A stretch of DNA of 19,037 nucleotides from Actinomycetes bacterium (GCA_021791615.1 JAJYWG010000309.1:1-19037), one strand, 5' to 3'; positions 8,011 to 15,842 are shown, counted from the first letter of the stretch. Program-made: numbers and translations. The notes: generated by a model not told the origin, from the letters alone.

Positions 8011-8102
8011 CGGAGGTGGCCGGGAGCGATTTCCCCACATCCGGACTGCTGCGGGACCAGAGCGCCACGTTCGGGGACCTGGGCGACGGCGACGACGAAC
8101 CG

Positions 8103-8792
8103 ATGGAAGAGGACGGGCGCCGCATCCGCCGCCAGAAGAACCGTGCGTCGGTGGTCGACGCGTTGCTCGACTTGTACCGGGACGGCAACCTCCGGCCCAG
8201 CTCGACCGAGATCGCCGAGCGCGCCGGCCTTTCGTCGCGATCGCTCTTCCGCTACTTCGACGACGTCGACGACTTGATGCGGGACGCCGTGCGGCGCCAG
8301 CAGCAACGGGCACTCCCCCTCCTCGCCATCGACGCGGAGGCAGACGCCCCTCTCGCTGGCCGGGTCGCAGCGCTGGTCGAACAACGCTTCCGGCTCTTCG
8401 AGGCGGTCGCTCCGGCCGCGACGGTCTCACGGCTGCATGCGCCGTTCCAGGCGACCATCGCGACCGAGCTGGCCCAGGGACGCGCCTTCCTGCGCGCCCA
8501 ATTGATCGAGATGTTCGGCACCGAGCTAGCCGCCTTGGGCCCTACGCGGTCGTCATTGACGCTGGCCGCGCTCGACATCGTGACCTCCTTCGAATCCTTC
8601 CAGCTCCTCCGCTTCGACCAGGCGCTGGCCCCACGCCGGGCGAAGGCCGCCATGGCGGGGGCGATCGAGGCTTTGCTCGCCGAAGGCGAGGTCGGGCCGG
8701 CAGCCGCCAGGTTCGAGTCCGGGGAACCTGGAAACGCCAAGGGCACCGACGCCGGGACTGCCGAGGTCGAGGGGATTGGAGAGGTGCCGTGA
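8103..8792 (+). CDS. TetR-family transcriptional regulator
   Basis: This protein of 229 aa has a TetR DNA-binding domain at residues 1-60: RRIRRQKNRASVVDALLDLYRDG, then the helix-turn-helix SSTEIAERAGLSSRSLFRYFDDVDDL. The rest is a helical ligand-binding domain. The ATG at 8103 is chosen because the domain begins directly after it. An in-frame GTG at 8016 would add 29 residues with no family likeness. Its stop overlaps the next start as GTGA (8789-8792). It probably represses both arms through the palindrome at 7309-7327 and is released by a pathway ligand; this is inferred from position and family behaviour. Confidence 0.92.
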   Translation: MEEDGRRIRRQKNRASVVDALLDLYRDGNLRPSSTEIAERAGLSSRSLFRYFDDVDDLMRDAVRRQQQRALPLLAIDAEADAPLAGRVAALVEQRFRLFEAVAPAATVSRLHAPFQATIATELAQGRAFLRAQLIEMFGTELAALGPTRSSLTLAALDIVTSFESFQLLRFDQALAPRRAKAAMAGAIEALLAEGEVGPAAARFESGEPGNAKGTDAGTAEVEGIGEVP

Positions 8793-9223
8793 AGTCCACC
8801 CGGGCATCGGTCCGGCGGGAGCTGCGCATCGCGAGACCGGCGGCCGACATCTGGGCGATCGTCGGTGATCCGGCCCGCCTACACGAGTGGTTCCCGGGAG
8901 TGACCGCCTGCGAGGTCTCCGGCGACACCCGCGTCATCACCACCGGGAGCGGGATCCCCATGCCCGAGCAGCTCCTCACCATCGACCCCCTCCAGCACCG
9001 GTTCCAGTACCGGATCACCGCCCCGCTGTTCAAGGAGCACCTCGGGACCATCGACGTCATCGGCCTCGGCGACGGCACATCGCTCGTCGTCTACAGCACC
9101 GACGCCGACCCGGCGACGCTGGCACTCGTGATCGGCGGCGCCACGGGCCAGGCACTTTTCAGGCTGCGGGACCTGCTCGACGGAACCGCACCCCCACTGC
9201 AGCCCGTACCCCCAGGCGCCTGA
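8789..9223 (+). CDS. SRPBCC (START-like) ligand-binding family protein
   Basis: This protein of 144 aa starts at GTG8789, which overlaps the TetR stop by 4 bases. It has the helix-grip pattern of the polyketide cyclase/SRPBCC superfamily: RRELRIARPAADIWAIVGDPARLHEWFPGV at the N-terminus, central strands CEVSGDTRVITT, LLTIDPLQHRFQYRI and GTIDVIGLGDGTSLVVYST, and a long C-terminal helix. Members bind hydrophobic ligands in a deep pocket; some act as cyclases or hydrolases and others only bind. Coupling to the regulator and to sulfatase 2, which starts 54 bases on, suggests handling of the pathway substrate or product. No catalytic residues can be assigned. Confidence 0.85.
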   Translation: MKSTRASVRRELRIARPAADIWAIVGDPARLHEWFPGVTACEVSGDTRVITTGSGIPMPEQLLTIDPLQHRFQYRITAPLFKEHLGTIDVIGLGDGTSLVVYSTDADPATLALVIGGATGQALFRLRDLLDGTAPPLQPVPPGA

Positions 9224-9276
9224 CGGCCGGTAGCTGCCGGACGCCTGAGCGTCATCAGACCCCCATAGGAGGACCG

Positions 9277-10860
9277 ATGGGTCGCAAGATCCTCTTCGTC
9301 ACCACCGATCAGCAGCGCTACGACACGTTGGGGTGCAACGGTGGCACCATCGCCCGTACACCGGTCGTCGACGCCCTCGCCGCCGACGGCATCCGCTTCG
9401 AGCGAGCACACCCCCAGTCCGTCGTGTGCATGCCGTCACGGTCGACGATGCTCACCGGGCAGCACCCCTCGACGCACGGCGTGTGGATGAACGGCGTTCC
9501 ACTGCCCGTAGATGCGCCGTCGGTCGCGGACGTGCTCCACCAAGCCGGTTACCGGACCGCGCTCATCGGCAAGGCGCACTTCCAGCCGTACCTCGACCCG
9601 TTCCTCCGATTCGAGGAGAACGCCATGAGCCGCGACGGGCTCCCGACAGGCCGCACGCACCGGGGCTTCGAGCACCTGGAGTCGGCCACCCACGGGCCGG
9701 CCGGTCCCCTCCATTACGCGCAGTGGTTGGCACGCAAGCACCCCGAGGCCATCGGGGGCTTCTACCAGGTGCTCGACGGCTCCCTGCAGGTCAACGACGA
9801 GGGCGGCGGCGACACCGGCGCCCCCCAGGTGAAGGTGAACCCGATCGACCGGAGCTGGTACCACACCGACTGGGTGGCAGACCGGACGATCCGCTGGCTG
9901 GACTCCCTCGCCGCCGACGACGACTGGTTCTGCTGGATGAGCTTCCCCGACCCCCACCACCCGTGGGACCCGCCCCAGTCGGAGGTGGGCCGGGTGGACT
10001 GGCATGACGTCCCACTTCCGGCCGGCTACCCGCAACGGGCTGACGACCGTGAGCGGATTATCGGGGACAAGCCTCGGCACTGGCGCCTCTGGTACGAAGG
10101 GGAGCTCGTCACCAACTACGAGGCGCCGGCACGGTGGGTCCCGGCTTCGCTCACCCCGGATCAGCTCCGCGAGGTGCTGGCCCGCGACGCCGTCGAGTGC
10201 GAGCTCATCGACGAGGCAATCGGGCGGGTGCTCGCCGCCATCGACGGGCGGGGATGGGGCGACGACGTCGACATCATCTTCACCACCGATCACGGCGAGC
10301 TGGGCGGCGACTTCGGCCTCCTCTTCAAGGGGCCGTACCATGTCGACGCCCTCATGCGCCTGTCGCTCGTGTGGCGACCGGCGAGATCGGCACGGTCGTC
10401 GCCGGAGGCGCCAGCGGCACCCACGCCGTCGGCCCTGGCCGGGCCGTCGGTTATCACCAAGCCGGTGGGCCTGGTCGACCTGGCCCCGACGTTCTGCGCC
10501 ATCGCCGGGGTCGAGGCCCCTCCGTGGATGCAGGGACGACCGCTCCCCGTCAACGACGCCGATGCCGAGGCCCGGGGCTTCGAACGGGTCCTCACCGAGT
10601 GGGACAGCGCCATCTTCGGCATCGACGTCCACCTCCGGACGATGATGCGTGACCATCACCTCTGCACCGTCTATCGGCCGGGCACTTGTCACGACGGCAC
10701 CGAGGGCGAGCTCTACGACCTCGACGAGGACCCGCTGCAGCAGGTCAACTTGTGGGACGACCCAGCTCGCCAAGCTCTGCGCGAAGACCTCGTCGCCGAC
10801 CTCGAGGACCACCAGCCACCTGTGCGCTCGCCGCATCTTCTCCTCGAGGCACCGGTATGA
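9277..10860 (+). CDS. Sulfatase (type I, alkaline phosphatase superfamily), complete
   Basis: This protein of 527 aa has a strong ribosome binding site (AGGAGGA, four bases before the ATG). It carries the full type I set: metal ligand Asp11 in FVTTDQQRYDTLG, the CMPSR formylglycine signature at Cys51-Arg55, IGKAHFQPY with Lys and His, FPDPHHPW, and the second metal pair Asp338-His339 in TTDHGELGGDFG followed by FKGPYH. The DHGE form and the N-terminal TDQQRYD are like choline sulfatases and phosphonate monoester hydrolases, so the substrate could be a sulfate ester or another phosphoryl or sulfuryl ester. No signal peptide is seen, which suggests a cytoplasmic enzyme acting on an imported compound. 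Its stop overlaps the next start as ATGA. Unlike the first sulfatase, it keeps every active-site motif. Confidence 0.93.
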   Translation: MGRKILFVTTDQQRYDTLGCNGGTIARTPVVDALAADGIRFERAHPQSVVCMPSRSTMLTGQHPSTHGVWMNGVPLPVDAPSVADVLHQAGYRTALIGKAHFQPYLDPFLRFEENAMSRDGLPTGRTHRGFEHLESATHGPAGPLHYAQWLARKHPEAIGGFYQVLDGSLQVNDEGGGDTGAPQVKVNPIDRSWYHTDWVADRTIRWLDSLAADDDWFCWMSFPDPHHPWDPPQSEVGRVDWHDVPLPAGYPQRADDRERIIGDKPRHWRLWYEGELVTNYEAPARWVPASLTPDQLREVLARDAVECELIDEAIGRVLAAIDGRGWGDDVDIIFTTDHGELGGDFGLLFKGPYHVDALMRLSLVWRPARSARSSPEAPAAPTPSALAGPSVITKPVGLVDLAPTFCAIAGVEAPPWMQGRPLPVNDADAEARGFERVLTEWDSAIFGIDVHLRTMMRDHHLCTVYRPGTCHDGTEGELYDLDEDPLQQVNLWDDPARQALREDLVADLEDHQPPVRSPHLLLEAPV

Positions 10861-12206
10861 GCACCACGCCGGGCACAGCGGGGCCACGAGGCGCTGCGCC
10901 AGCATCCGGCTACTGGCCATCGCCATGGTCGTGTGAGGACGGGGGGCCGGCGCGTCGTCAGGTGAGCGCCCCTCGTTGGGGCGAGGTCGGCCGTCGCTTC
11001 GTCCGGGACCCGGGCTGCACGGTGGACGCGGTGCGCCTCGAGGTGACCTCGCGGATGGTCATCGCCTCGACCATGGTCGTCACCCGCGATCCGGGGGAGG
11101 TGTTCCTGTTCGGCCATAGCACCGGCGATCAGGCGATCTCGTTCGTGGAGCGGATCGACCCCCACTCCCTCGAGCCCCTGGCGCGCTCGGTGGACCTACC
11201 CGGCGGTCCCGCGTGGCCGGGCAGCATCGCCGCCCACGCCAACGGCTCGCTGATCGTCGTCTTCGGCAACCACGCTCACCGCCTGTCGCCCGACCTCGAG
11301 GTCGAGGCGTCGGTCGAGCTCCCGGTGGTCGCTCCCTACAACGGCTTCGTGGTCCTGCCCGACGGCACCATCGTCACCAAGAACTCGGCTGCCAGCCGGC
11401 CCGGCCACCCTGTGGCCGCCGCCGAGCGCGATCCGTGCGAGCTGCTGGCCCTGAACCCCGGGACGCTGACGATCGTCGACCGCTGCACCCTGCCCGAGGC
11501 GTCTATCGCCCGGCTCTCGGCGGACGGCGACACCGTCTTCGTGGTGGGCGATTCGAGCTTCTTCTCGATCCCGTGGGTCGGAGAGTTCCGCCCGGCTGAG
11601 GGTATCCGTGCCACCTACCGCACCTCCGAGGGCCAGACCTACGGATGGGACGCGGTCATCATGGGCAGCACCGCGTGGTTCCTCGACGACGGCGAGGGCA
11701 GCGACGCCTACGACGGGACGTTGCGCGGGCACGGCGTGTCGACGGTGCCCCTCCACCTCGTTCGCGTCGACCTCGGAACCGGCGATGTCACGATGGCCGA
11801 GGTCTCGGGCTTGCCCGGCGGACTGATCGCCAATCCCCCGCTGATCGATGCCGACCGGGGCATAGCCGTCGCCTTCGACTCGGGCAACGGCATTCTGGCC
11901 GGATTCGACATCGGAAACGGCGCGCCGGCCGGTGGCCCGATCGTGCCCATGTGGACCCGCGCCCAGGACCATGCTCCCCATATGATCCTGCTGCCCGACA
12001 GCGGCGAGGTCGTCACCGGCGACTTCGACCGCGAGCGGGGAGCCGAGCAGGTCGTCGTGCTCGATGTGACCACCGGGGACGAGGTGGCCCGGGCCAACAC
12101 CGGCAGCCCGGTACAGTCCGTCCTCTTCCCAGCGGTCGGTTTCGAGCGCGACCTCTACCTGTGCACGTTCGCCGGCGTGTCCAGAGTGGTGGCGGCTGTC
12201 GGCTGA
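10857..12206 (+). CDS. Propeller-like protein of unknown function coupled to the sulfatase
   Basis: This 449-aa protein begins at ATG10857, which overlaps the sulfatase stop (ATGA), so translation is probably coupled. After about 50 poorly structured residues it shows recurring four-strand blades: EVFLFGHSTGDQAISFVERIDP, GSLIVVFGNHAHRLSPDLEVEASVEL, NGFVVLPDGTIVTKN, GDTVFVVGDSSFFSIPWV, GSTAWFLDDGEGS and GEVVTGDFDRERGAEQVVVLDVTTGDEVAR. This is the rhythm of a seven-bladed quinoprotein, SMP-30 or YncE-like propeller. No PQQ-binding or lactonase metal residues stand out. There is no signal peptide, unusual for a propeller of this size. It may be a lactonase-like hydrolase or a binding protein for the desulfated product. 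The family is uncertain. Confidence 0.8.
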   Translation: MSTTPGTAGPRGAAPASGYWPSPWSCEDGGPARRQVSAPRWGEVGRRFVRDPGCTVDAVRLEVTSRMVIASTMVVTRDPGEVFLFGHSTGDQAISFVERIDPHSLEPLARSVDLPGGPAWPGSIAAHANGSLIVVFGNHAHRLSPDLEVEASVELPVVAPYNGFVVLPDGTIVTKNSAASRPGHPVAAAERDPCELLALNPGTLTIVDRCTLPEASIARLSADGDTVFVVGDSSFFSIPWVGEFRPAEGIRATYRTSEGQTYGWDAVIMGSTAWFLDDGEGSDAYDGTLRGHGVSTVPLHLVRVDLGTGDVTMAEVSGLPGGLIANPPLIDADRGIAVAFDSGNGILAGFDIGNGAPAGGPIVPMWTRAQDHAPHMILLPDSGEVVTGDFDRERGAEQVVVLDVTTGDEVARANTGSPVQSVLFPAVGFERDLYLCTFAGVSRVVAAVG

Positions 12207-12220
12207 ACCGCCTGGACGCC

Positions 12221-12237
12221 GGGCGGGCTCGCCGCCC
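12221..12237 (+). terminator. GC-rich hairpin after the plus-strand operon
   Basis: GGGCGG and CCGCCC arms enclose the 5-base loop GCTCG, 14 bases after the propeller gene stop. No T-run follows, which is common for actinobacterial terminators. It marks a likely end of the plus-strand transcript. Confidence 0.5.
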
Positions 12238-12350
12238 CATCCCGACAACCGTTCGGCGCCGATACTGACGATGCAGCGCCCGGCTCCTGGTGCGGTACGG
12301 GGTGAAGGACCGCAGGTGGGAGACCGATCAGGTGCCTAGGGGTGGCACTC

Positions 12351-12480
12351 TGCGCTGCACGCGGTTGAAGAAGTTCCTGATCGCGGTCCTGCCCTTGCGG
12401 ATCGAACCCACATTTTTCGGGGCGTGCCACACGCCGTCAAGGACAAGCGCAAACCGCGACCGACCCCACAGCGGAGCACA
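12351..12480 (-). repeat. Diverged inverted repeat, copy A
   Basis: The reverse complement of this stretch aligns with 18845-18992 over about 130 bases, with shared runs such as GGGGTCGGTCGCGG, GGCGTGTGG and CTTCTTCA. Read on the minus strand, copy A encodes GVWHAPKNVGSIRKGRTAIR and then NFFNRVQR. Copy B encodes GVWCAPQIVGPIRK, a stop, then SFFSRVQR. Substitutions include several third-position changes in this frame, so it may be a decayed coding segment. The family is unknown to me. Confidence 0.7.
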
Positions 12481-12496
12481 GGCGGTAGCGGCTCGC

Positions 12497-12658
12497 GTGA
12501 GTCGGTTCTCGGATCTCGCCACGCTCGCCCGGGCGGAGGACACTGAGCTCGGGGTCAGCACCTGGGACGAAATGACCGAGGAACACGTGGCGATGTTCGC
12601 TGAAGCCACGAGAGCGAGGAAGTGGATCCATCGCGATGCCGAGCATGCATGCCGCTAG
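12497..12658 (+). CDS. Possible small protein or gene remnant, unknown
   Basis: A GTG-initiated frame of 53 aa that contains LATLARAEDTELGVSTWDEM, followed by EHVAMFAEATRARKWIHRD. It has the amphipathic, Glu/Arg-rich look of a real helical protein, unlike the neighbouring frames. The ribosome binding site is weak (GCGGAG is 22 bases upstream). It begins just beyond repeat copy A. It could be the 3' end of a larger gene whose front has decayed. I do not recognise a family. Confidence 0.25.
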   Translation: MSRFSDLATLARAEDTELGVSTWDEMTEEHVAMFAEATRARKWIHRDAEHACR

Positions 12659-13189
12659 AGCCCCTGTGGCAACACCGTCGCCCACGGCTATCCCACCCTG
12701 GCGCTGCGACACCGCCGGGCACGCTGGAAAGTAACGCTGCGGCACCTACCGCGATGGGGTCGCCGCCGGGCTTGTCGCGCCTCGAGCTCGATCCTGCCCG
12801 GCAGCCTCGACCGGGCAGTGCAGAAGGTAGGGCGATTGCCACCGAGCTTCGACACGCCATTCCAAGCCGACGAACTGTCGCACATCACCATGACGGGGAT
12901 GAGCAGACAACAGCCAAGCCGCGCTGGCCCCCCTCAGTTCCTGGACGATTCTCCCCTCGGATTTCGGGGCCACCCCCAGGACTCCCGGGGTGGCGCTAAG
13001 GGTACCGAGAGCTAGAACATATCGCCCGGAATACCACCGCCCGGATGGCACTCGGGCCTCACGGCTCAGTCTTCGGCGTCGCTGAAGTACCCGTAGTCTT
13101 CGTCGGTCCCCCACCCACGAGGCCCGCCCATCACCTGCCGAAAACATAGAGAGGGACGAACGACTCACGCGCGCGAGGATGGTTGGGTG

Positions 13190-13466
13190 AGGATGCGAAC
13201 GCGTAGAGCCACGACGAAGCCCAACCCCACGCGCCTGTCGTTGCGCTCGTGCCCACCGTAACGGTGATGGCCACTACAAGGTGACCGCCAAGGGCGACGT
13301 GTACGCCTTTGCTGCCGCGCCCTTCTACGGCTCGATGGGCGGGCAAGCACTCGCTAAGCCTGTGGTAGCCATTGCCACAACGCCTGGCGGCAATTGGGAA
13401 GTGGGCTCCGATGGCGGGGTCTTCTGCTTCGGCACGGCGCCCTTCGAGGGGAGCCTCGGGTCAGCG
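13190..13466 (+). pseudogene. Remnant of an Acidimicrobiia-type SDGG/FG/APFxGS repeat protein
   Basis: About two repeat units survive: HAPVVALVPT, then after a frameshift near 13258 NGDGHYKVTAKGDVYAFAAA, then PFYGSMGGQALAKPVVAIAT and NWEVGSDGGVFCFGTAPFEG followed by SLG. This matches the repeat of the type YWLVASDGGVFAFGDAPFYG seen many times over in secreted proteins of Acidimicrobiia and some other actinobacteria. There is an in-frame stop before the first unit (TAG near 13205), a frameshift inside it, and loss of the pattern after 13466. No promoter or ribosome binding site is visible. The following 265 bases hold only a short hydrophobic frame that runs into the antisense strand of the toxin gene. 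Confidence 0.7.
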
Positions 13467-13731
13467 AGGATCCGACTTGGTGGCGCTGGAATGGGTGGGC
13501 ACTGGGCGGAGCGGCCCTTGCAGCCGCGTTGTTCGCGGACGCTATGGTCGTGCTAACTGGCGGACTGGAGTGGCTGTCAGTCGCTCTGATGCTGGCGGGA
13601 AGCCATGTGCCGCCCGTGTTCATGCACCGAAGCGTGCTCGCCCACGAAGGCCGCGCCGCCGAGGCGGAGAATCACCGTGCCCGATGGCGCTATTCCGGCC
13701 ATTCCGTGAGGAGGTTATGGCTGCCTTTCGC

Positions 13732-14160
13732 TCAAAGACGAAGCCTTAGTGCCACCGCCTGCGGTGATTCGGCGAGTCCGGCGTCGAGGAGTTGGTCGTC
13801 TGAGCTCACCAAGGAGACGCCGAGTGCTTGGGCCGAGGCTGCCCAACAGGCGTCGTAGAACGTGAGGTCGTTCGCTGATGCCACAATGGCCGCTTGGCGA
13901 AACCAGTCGGCCGTCACTGCAAGCGGGGAGCCGCAGATGAGGACGAGGTCGTCGAGCTGGTCGGCGACATCGGAACCGCTCCAGCTAAGCGAGCGAAGAA
14001 GTACGTTGCCCATTTCGTAGAGCGCCAGGTCGATCACCCGAGTTTCGACCTCGCCCCTCCTCGCTGCCTCGCGCAACGCGCGAGCTTCGGTGACTTGGGA
14101 TTCGCCTTCGCTGTGGAACCACTTGATGAGGACCGACGTGTCGACGAGGAGTGTTGTCAA
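13732..14160 (-). CDS. vapC: PIN-domain toxin (VapC family)
   Basis: This predicted ribonuclease toxin (142 aa) would cleave RNA unless held by its antitoxin. The acidic PIN site is complete: Asp7 in LLVDTSVLIKW, Glu49 in LALYEMGNVL, Asp103 in TFYDACWAA and Asp121 in LVSSDDQLL. The start is taken as TTG at 14160-14158, which overlaps the antitoxin stop as TTGA and puts the first strand at the usual place. The open frame runs further upstream, but only through the antitoxin gene in another frame. Co-translation from the antitoxin message is expected. It is intact and probably active, sitting beside the integrase, where it may help keep the element. Confidence 0.88.
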   Translation of the reverse strand: MTTLLVDTSVLIKWFHSEGESQVTEARALREAARRGEVETRVIDLALYEMGNVLLRSLSWSGSDVADQLDDLVLICGSPLAVTADWFRQAAIVASANDLTFYDACWAASAQALGVSLVSSDDQLLDAGLAESPQAVALRLRL

Positions 14161-14393
14161 CGACGGCTGTCCCGGTCCAGGCGAACGAGATTGGCCGCTT
14201 CGAAGCTCCCGGCGTTGCGGAAGCGTTGCTCGGATCGGATGATCGCGTCGTCGACATCGGCGGGCCGAGGTCGCGTGATCTCGCGGCGAGCGGCCGCGGC
14301 AAGCAGGGCGCTTCTGCTCATGGACCTCTGTCGTGCCACCTCGTCGATCTCGCGGACCAGCTCCTCTGGCAACGACACCATGATTTTGGACAT
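14157..14393 (-). CDS. vapB: Ribbon-helix-helix antitoxin (VapB/CopG type)
   Basis: This antitoxin of 78 aa has an N-terminal ribbon-helix-helix DNA-binding domain: MSKIMVSLPEELVREIDEVA, then RQRSMSRSALLAAAARREI. The tail (DDAIIRSEQRFRNAGSFEAA) should wrap the toxin. The start ATG at 14393 is preferred to an in-frame ATG 17 codons upstream, because strand 1 begins at the second residue and TATACT lies just 6 bases before it. The stop overlaps the toxin start by 4 bases. It likely represses its own promoter. Confidence 0.87.
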   Translation of the reverse strand: MSKIMVSLPEELVREIDEVARQRSMSRSALLAAAARREITRPRPADVDDAIIRSEQRFRNAGSFEAANLVRLDRDSRR

Positions 14394-14416
14394 ACCCTGA
14401 GTATAGCCTGTGGTAT
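14392..14416 (-). promoter_or_regulatory. Leaderless vapBC promoter with GTAT/ATAC operator repeats
   Basis: On the minus strand TATACT (14405-14400) lies 6 bases before the antitoxin ATG, so transcription would start at or next to the A of ATG (a leaderless message). The same bases hold ATACC (14392-14396) and GGTAT (14412-14416) as inverted arms, plus a further GTAT at 14401-14404. These half-sites suit autorepression by a ribbon-helix-helix protein. No clear -35 is visible. Confidence 0.5.
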
Positions 14417-14527
14417 TGCCATCCGGTCTGCCATCGTCGCGCAACGTACCGGAGCGATGCCCGCCGCAGATGCGCTAGAGCGGCCACGTCTCGGTCGCGA
14501 CGACGGCACGATACGACCGCCGAGGCA

Positions 14528-14605
14528 ATGGAGGAACGCCAGCGGTCGCTCCAGGCACGGCTCATCGAGAAGAACCTGCCACTGTCGGGCCGGCCGAACG
14601 ACTAG
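14528..14605 (+). pseudogene. 3' remnant of an unknown gene facing the integrase
   Basis: The frame reads MEERQRSLQARLIEKNLPLS, then GRPND and a stop at 14605. It is Glu/Gln/Arg-rich and looks coding. The frame stays open upstream for about 20 codons without a better start. It ends 9 bases short of 14615, the place where the integrase would stop if its frameshift were repaired. This fits two convergent genes that once abutted. I do not recognise the family. Confidence 0.3.
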
Positions 14606-15842
14606 GCACCTCGCCTACGGCGTGCCTCCGTCGAGCAGAGCGCCGAGCGCCGTCGCCGCGCGCTCGTCTGCTTGGTGGATCATGTGTTACGGCGTAGACG
14701 TCGAGCGTCGTGGACGCGTGTGCGTGGTCAAGCCTGCCGCTCACGGTCCGGACGTCCACACCACTAGCGAGCATGAGCGAGGCCGACGCGTGGCGTAGGT
14801 AGTGGAGGCGCAAGCCGTCGAGGCCAAGCTGGTCGCGGAGCCGGGAGAACGCGAGCGTCACGTAGTTGGGCCGCCAGGGCGTCGACCCATCTGGCTGGTG
14901 GGAGAAGACGAACGCGTCCTTGGACAACGTGCCGCCGGCGCTCGTGCAGAGCTCGCCCAGCTCGCCTCGGTAGTCTCCGAGGAGCGCTGCCGTGCCCGCG
15001 CCGACCGACACACTTCGCACTTGATGGGTCTTCGTGTCCTTCTCCGTGACGACACCTGCTGCCTCGACGAGCGCGCTGGCGATTCGCACGACCCCCCGCG
15101 CAAGATCGACGTCACGCCAGCGGAGCGCGCACAGCTCGCCCCGGCGTGCACCGGTCGCGAGCGCCATGCGGATGAAGACGGGGAGGGCCCGGTTCACCGA
15201 GCCCGCCGCTTCGACGAGGCGGACCCAGTCGCCTCCCCCTGCCGTTAGCTCCACCGGCTGGCGATGCACCGGCGGCGGAGAGGTCGCCGCAGCAGGGTTC
15301 GCCCCCAGGAACCCCCATTTGACCCCCTGCTCCAGCGCGCTGCGGAGCACAGCGTGGACGCGGCGCACCGAGCTCGCCGAGAGCGGCCCTCCTCTGGCTC
15401 CACCCGAGCGCAGGAGCTGCGCGTACCAGGCGTCGAGATCCGCCACGCGCAAGCGCCGAAGCGGCGTCGTGCCCCAGCGCTCCAAGACAAAGCGGTCGAT
15501 GATCCGGCGGTAGTTGTGCGCGACCGGCGGGGAGAGGCTCGGGGATCGCAGGCGGTACCATGCCTCCACCAGCTCGCCTACCGTGCCCGAGCGCGGCGTG
15601 ACAGCCCCCTCGTCGACCCGCTTCAGCAGCTTCGTCAGCTCGACATCGGCATCGTGGCGGCTGCCCCGCACGGTGTGGCTCGCATAGTCCCGCCTTCCCG
15701 TCTCGGGGTTCACGCCGACGAAGACCCGGACCTCCCAAGACGCACTCCCCCTAGCCCGGATGGATCCCCTCCGGCGGGCTCTCGCGGGCTGGCTAGCCCC
15801 CGACGCCCGCCCGGCGGATCCCGATCTTCGTGCAGGGCTCAT
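14562..15842 (-). CDS. Tyrosine recombinase / phage-type integrase with shifted C-terminus
   Basis: This 426-aa integrase would catalyse site-specific recombination at an att core. It has an N-terminal arm-binding segment (GSIRARGSASWEVRVFVGVN), a SAM-like core-binding domain (about 85-185), and a catalytic domain. The catalytic domain carries Arg233 in TGARRGELCALRW, a Lys near 271, His347 and Arg350 in HYLRHASASL (HYLR in place of the usual HDLR), His373 in GRLDHAHAS and the nucleophile Tyr383 in TLDVYA. Just after Tyr383 the four bases at 14687-14690 appear inserted. Skipping them restores HMIHQADERAATALGALLDG, a normal family ending, with a stop at 14615. As it stands, the last 40 residues are frame-shifted, Arg-rich and meaningless. 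The ATG at 15842 lacks a clear ribosome binding site. It probably acted on the tRNA-Arg core at 17500-17543. Confidence 0.88.
   Translation of the reverse strand: MSPARRSGSAGRASGASQPARARRRGSIRARGSASWEVRVFVGVNPETGRRDYASHTVRGSRHDADVELTKLLKRVDEGAVTPRSGTVGELVEAWYRLRSPSLSPPVAHNYRRIIDRFVLERWGTTPLRRLRVADLDAWYAQLLRSGGARGGPLSASSVRRVHAVLRSALEQGVKWGFLGANPAAATSPPPVHRQPVELTAGGGDWVRLVEAAGSVNRALPVFIRMALATGARRGELCALRWRDVDLARGVVRIASALVEAAGVVTEKDTKTHQVRSVSVGAGTAALLGDYRGELGELCTSAGGTLSKDAFVFSHQPDGSTPWRPNYVTLAFSRLRDQLGLDGLRLHYLRHASASLMLASGVDVRTVSGRLDHAHASTTLDVYAVTHDPPSRRARGDGARRSARRRHAVGEVPSRSAGPTVAGSSR

Larger units (their letters stand above)
12207..13189. other. Gene-poor stretch with scattered remnants
   Basis: Nearly 1 kb without a convincing intact gene. 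It holds the terminator hairpin (12221-12237), the inverted-repeat copy A (12351-12480) and a weak small ORF (12497-12658). A minus-strand acidic tail also ends at 13068 (GGPRGWGTDEDYGYFSDAED then stop), which looks like the last residues of a lost gene. All longer open frames lack ribosome binding sites and family features. This is the boundary between the catabolic cluster and the decayed accessory region. Confidence 0.5.

Noticed and set aside
9436..10926. Long minus-strand open frame opposite sulfatase 2
   Set aside because: It is an antisense shadow of a gene with complete sulfatase motifs and a strong ribosome binding site.
12392..12412. T-loop-like GGTTCGATCC on the minus strand, suggesting a tRNA
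   Set aside because: No acceptor, D or anticodon arms can be built, and the repeat copy at 18915 breaks the pairing. It is better explained by the diverged repeat.
13717..13749. Ten-codon ORF after AGGAGG
   Set aside because: The spacing to ATG is only two bases and the ORF overlaps the 3' end of the toxin on the other strand.
13467..13858. Hydrophobic frame (ALGGAALAAALFADAMVVLT) as a small membrane protein
   Set aside because: It has no start signal and continues into the antisense of the toxin gene. It may be a remnant, but nothing supports a gene.
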